DNA from: Bacteroidaceae bacterium
GTDB lineage: Bacteria > Bacteroidota > Bacteroidia > Bacteroidales > Bacteroidaceae
Direction of reading: 5' to 3'
DNA: 34,578 nt
Assembly: GCA_017517605.1 (NCBI GenBank)
Contig: JAFWYQ010000104.1
Coordinates: forward strand, 1-34,578
This document shows, one piece after another, positions 32,744-34,578 of the stretch. Numbering within the stretch: the stretch's first letter is position 1; each line of letters opens with the position of its first letter. Below the pieces are notes generated by a model. The model was given only the letters and a program-made list of their open reading frames with translations. It was not told the origin of the DNA and searched no databases. Made by a program: the position numbers and the translations under genes.

Positions 32744-34578
32744 ATGGCTAAAGAAAAAAAGTTTATCACGTGTGATGGTAACCAGGCTGCCGCTCATATC
32801 TCGTATATGTTCAGCGAAGTAGCAGCTATCTATCCCATCACTCCGTCATCTACTATGGCAGAATACGTAGATGAGTGGGCAGCACAGGGCCGCAAGAACA
32901 TCTTCGGTGAAACTGTGTTGGTACAGGAAATGCAGTCTGAAGGTGGTGCGGCAGGTGCCGTTCACGGTTCACTTCAGGCAGGTGCGTTGACTTCAACTTA
33001 TACAGCTTCTCAGGGTCTTCTCTTGATGATTCCTAATATGTATAAGATTGCAGGTGAGTTCCTTCCCTGTGTATTCCATGTGTCTGCTCGTACATTGGCT
33101 TCTCATGCTCTCTGTATCTTCGGTGACCATCAGGACGTAATGTCATGTCGTCAGACAGGCTTCGCCATGTTGGCTGAAGGTTCTGTACAGGAGGTTATGG
33201 ACTTGGCCGGTGTAGCTCACTTGGCAACAATCAAGTCTCGCGTACCTTTTGTTAACTTCTTCGACGGTTTCCGTACTTCACACGAAATCCAGAAGATTGA
33301 GATGTTGGAGAACGAAGACCTCGCTCCGCTGATCGACCAGCAGGCTTTGGCTGAGTTCCGTAACCGTGCTCTCACTCCAGAGAAGCCTGTTGCACGTGGT
33401 ATGGCTGAAAACCCCGATACATTCTTCGCTTACCGCGAATCATGCAACACCTACTACGAAAACGTACCCGCTATCGTAGAAGAGTACATGGAGAAGATCT
33501 CTGAGATTACCGGTCGCAAGTATGGCCTCTTCAACTACTACGGTGCTGAAGATGCCGAGCGCGTAATCATTCTCATGGGTTCTGCTACTGAAGCTGCTCG
33601 CGAGGCTATCGACTACTTGACAGCTCAAGGCGAAAAGGTAGGTATGGTATCTGTTCACCTCTATCGTCCCTTCTCTGCCAAGCACTTCCTCGCTGCTGTA
33701 CCCAAGACTGCCAAGCGTATTGCAGTTCTTGACCGCACAAAGGAACCCGGTGCTAACGGCGAACCTCTCTACCTCGACGTTAAGGAGTGCTTCTACGGAC
33801 AGGCTGATGCTCCCGTTATCGTGGGTGGTCGCTACGGACTCGGTTCAAACGACACTACTCCTGCACAGATTCTTTCTGTATACGAGAACCTCGCTTTGCC
33901 CCAGCCCAAGAACGGCTTCACCATCGGTATCGTTGACGACGTCACCTTCACTTCACTTCCTCAGAAGGAAGAGATTGCTATGGGTGGCGAAGGCATGTTC
34001 CAGGCCAAGTTCTTCGGTCTTGGTGCCGACGGTACTGTAGGTGCCAACAAGAACTCCGTGAAGATTATCGGTGACAACACCGACAAGCACTGTCAGGCAT
34101 ACTTCTCATACGACTCTAAGAAGTCTGGTGGTTTCACTTGCTCTCACCTCCGCTTTGGTGACACTCCCATCCGTTCAACTTACCTGGTGACTACACCTAA
34201 CTTCGTAGCTTGCCACGTACAAGCTTACCTGAAGATGTACGACGTTACTCGCGGTCTTCAGAAGAACGGTACCTTCCTTTTGAATACCATTTGGGAAGGC
34301 GACGAGTTGGCAAAGAACTTGCCCAACAACGTGAAGAAGTACTTCGCTGAAAACAACATCACCGTTTACTATATCAACGCCACCAAGATTGCTCAGGAAA
34401 TCGGCCTTGGTAACCGCACCAACACCATCCTCCAGAGCGCCTTCTTCCGCATCACCGAGGATATCCCCGTTGACCTCGCTATCGAGCAGATGAAGAAGTT
34501 CATCGTGAAGTCTTATGGCAAGAAGGGTGAAGACGTAGTGAACAAGAACTACGCAGCCGTTGACCGTGGTGGTGAATA
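32744..34578 (+). CDS. nifJ: Pyruvate:ferredoxin (flavodoxin) oxidoreductase, N-terminal part
   Basis: The frame runs from ATG 32744 (MAKEKKFITCDGNQAAAHIS) to the window end without a stop, 611 codons of a usual ~1,190. Visible are domain I (YPITPSSTMAEYVDEWA, EGGAAGAVHGSL, TYTASQGLLLMIPNMYKIAGE), domain II (VILMGSATEAAREAIDYL to VHLYRPFSAKHF, then AVLDRTKEPGANGEPLYLDV) and the start of the gamma-like domain (GLGADGTVGANKNSVKIIGD). The Fe-S and most thiamine-binding parts lie beyond the window. It converts pyruvate and CoA to acetyl-CoA, CO2 and reduced ferredoxin in anaerobic metabolism. Codons favour C-ending forms more than its neighbours, as expected for high expression. No TAnnTTTG element is evident in the 130-bp gap upstream. 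Confidence 0.96.
   Translation, partial: MAKEKKFITCDGNQAAAHISYMFSEVAAIYPITPSSTMAEYVDEWAAQGRKNIFGETVLVQEMQSEGGAAGAVHGSLQAGALTSTYTASQGLLLMIPNMYKIAGEFLPCVFHVSARTLASHALCIFGDHQDVMSCRQTGFAMLAEGSVQEVMDLAGVAHLATIKSRVPFVNFFDGFRTSHEIQKIEMLENEDLAPLIDQQALAEFRNRALTPEKPVARGMAENPDTFFAYRESCNTYYENVPAIVEEYMEKISEITGRKYGLFNYYGAEDAERVIILMGSATEAAREAIDYLTAQGEKVGMVSVHLYRPFSAKHFLAAVPKTAKRIAVLDRTKEPGANGEPLYLDVKECFYGQADAPVIVGGRYGLGSNDTTPAQILSVYENLALPQPKNGFTIGIVDDVTFTSLPQKEEIAMGGEGMFQAKFFGLGADGTVGANKNSVKIIGDNTDKHCQAYFSYDSKKSGGFTCSHLRFGDTPIRSTYLVTTPNFVACHVQAYLKMYDVTRGLQKNGTFLLNTIWEGDELAKNLPNNVKKYFAENNITVYYINATKIAQEIGLGNRTNTILQSAFFRITEDIPVDLAIEQMKKFIVKSYGKKGEDVVNKNYAAVDRGGE

Overview
The window looks like chromosomal DNA of a Bacteroidales bacterium (Bacteroides/Prevotella-like; the genus is inference). 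Supporting signs: promoter elements of the Bacteroidetes form TAnnTTTG sit 25-60 nt upstream of seven starts. Start codons have A/T-rich leaders without Shine-Dalgarno motifs. A lipoprotein carries an acidic stretch just after its lipid-anchored cysteine, and the gene complement (TolC/MFP/RND set, AAA_14-type ATPase, UXS, PFOR) fits. No rRNA, tRNA or CRISPR array was found.

Region 1 (1-1458) is the 3' part of a FetA-like ABC ATPase gene followed by a FetB/UPF0014 permease.

Region 2 (1696-17420) is the most interesting part. It is one co-directional cluster of seven genes: an ABC ATPase; an ABC-2-like permease fused to a large M1-aminopeptidase-like ectodomain that lacks the zinc site; a TolC-family outer-membrane protein; a lipoprotein periplasmic adaptor; an RND pump; a second RND pump whose C terminus continues into an ABC ATPase; and a small ABC-2 permease. 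The ABC domain of the RND fusion is itself split by an insert of about 175 residues with about four membrane segments. The cluster therefore encodes parts of both a proton-driven and an ATP-driven exporter sharing one TolC/adaptor set, with one polypeptide linking the two. A strong intrinsic terminator closes it. Two single-base frame disruptions (near 1789 and near 4575-4620) affect the first ATPase and the large permease. They may be sequencing errors or real decay.

Region 3 (17559-22119) holds a lipoprotein gene, a 796-bp gap, lepA, a second gap and a Crp/Fnr-type regulator. The first gap contains a 238-bp MITE-like element with 24-bp inverted ends, an exact 8-bp target duplication and internal 22-bp tandem repeats. 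The second gap holds another inverted-repeat element, ending 11 bp before the regulator's start codon.

Region 4 (22317-27363, minus strand) holds an unrecognised membrane protein with a dockerin/EF-hand-like loop, a cytoplasmic GH13 amylase-family enzyme and fabD.

Region 5 (27864-34578) holds a UDP-glucuronate decarboxylase gene followed 5 bp later by a soluble receiver-histidine kinase, then an ATP-grasp-like protein (minus), an AAA_14-type ATPase, and the 5' part of the pyruvate:ferredoxin oxidoreductase gene, which runs off the window. Hairpin-forming repeats mark many intergenic gaps, especially between convergent genes.
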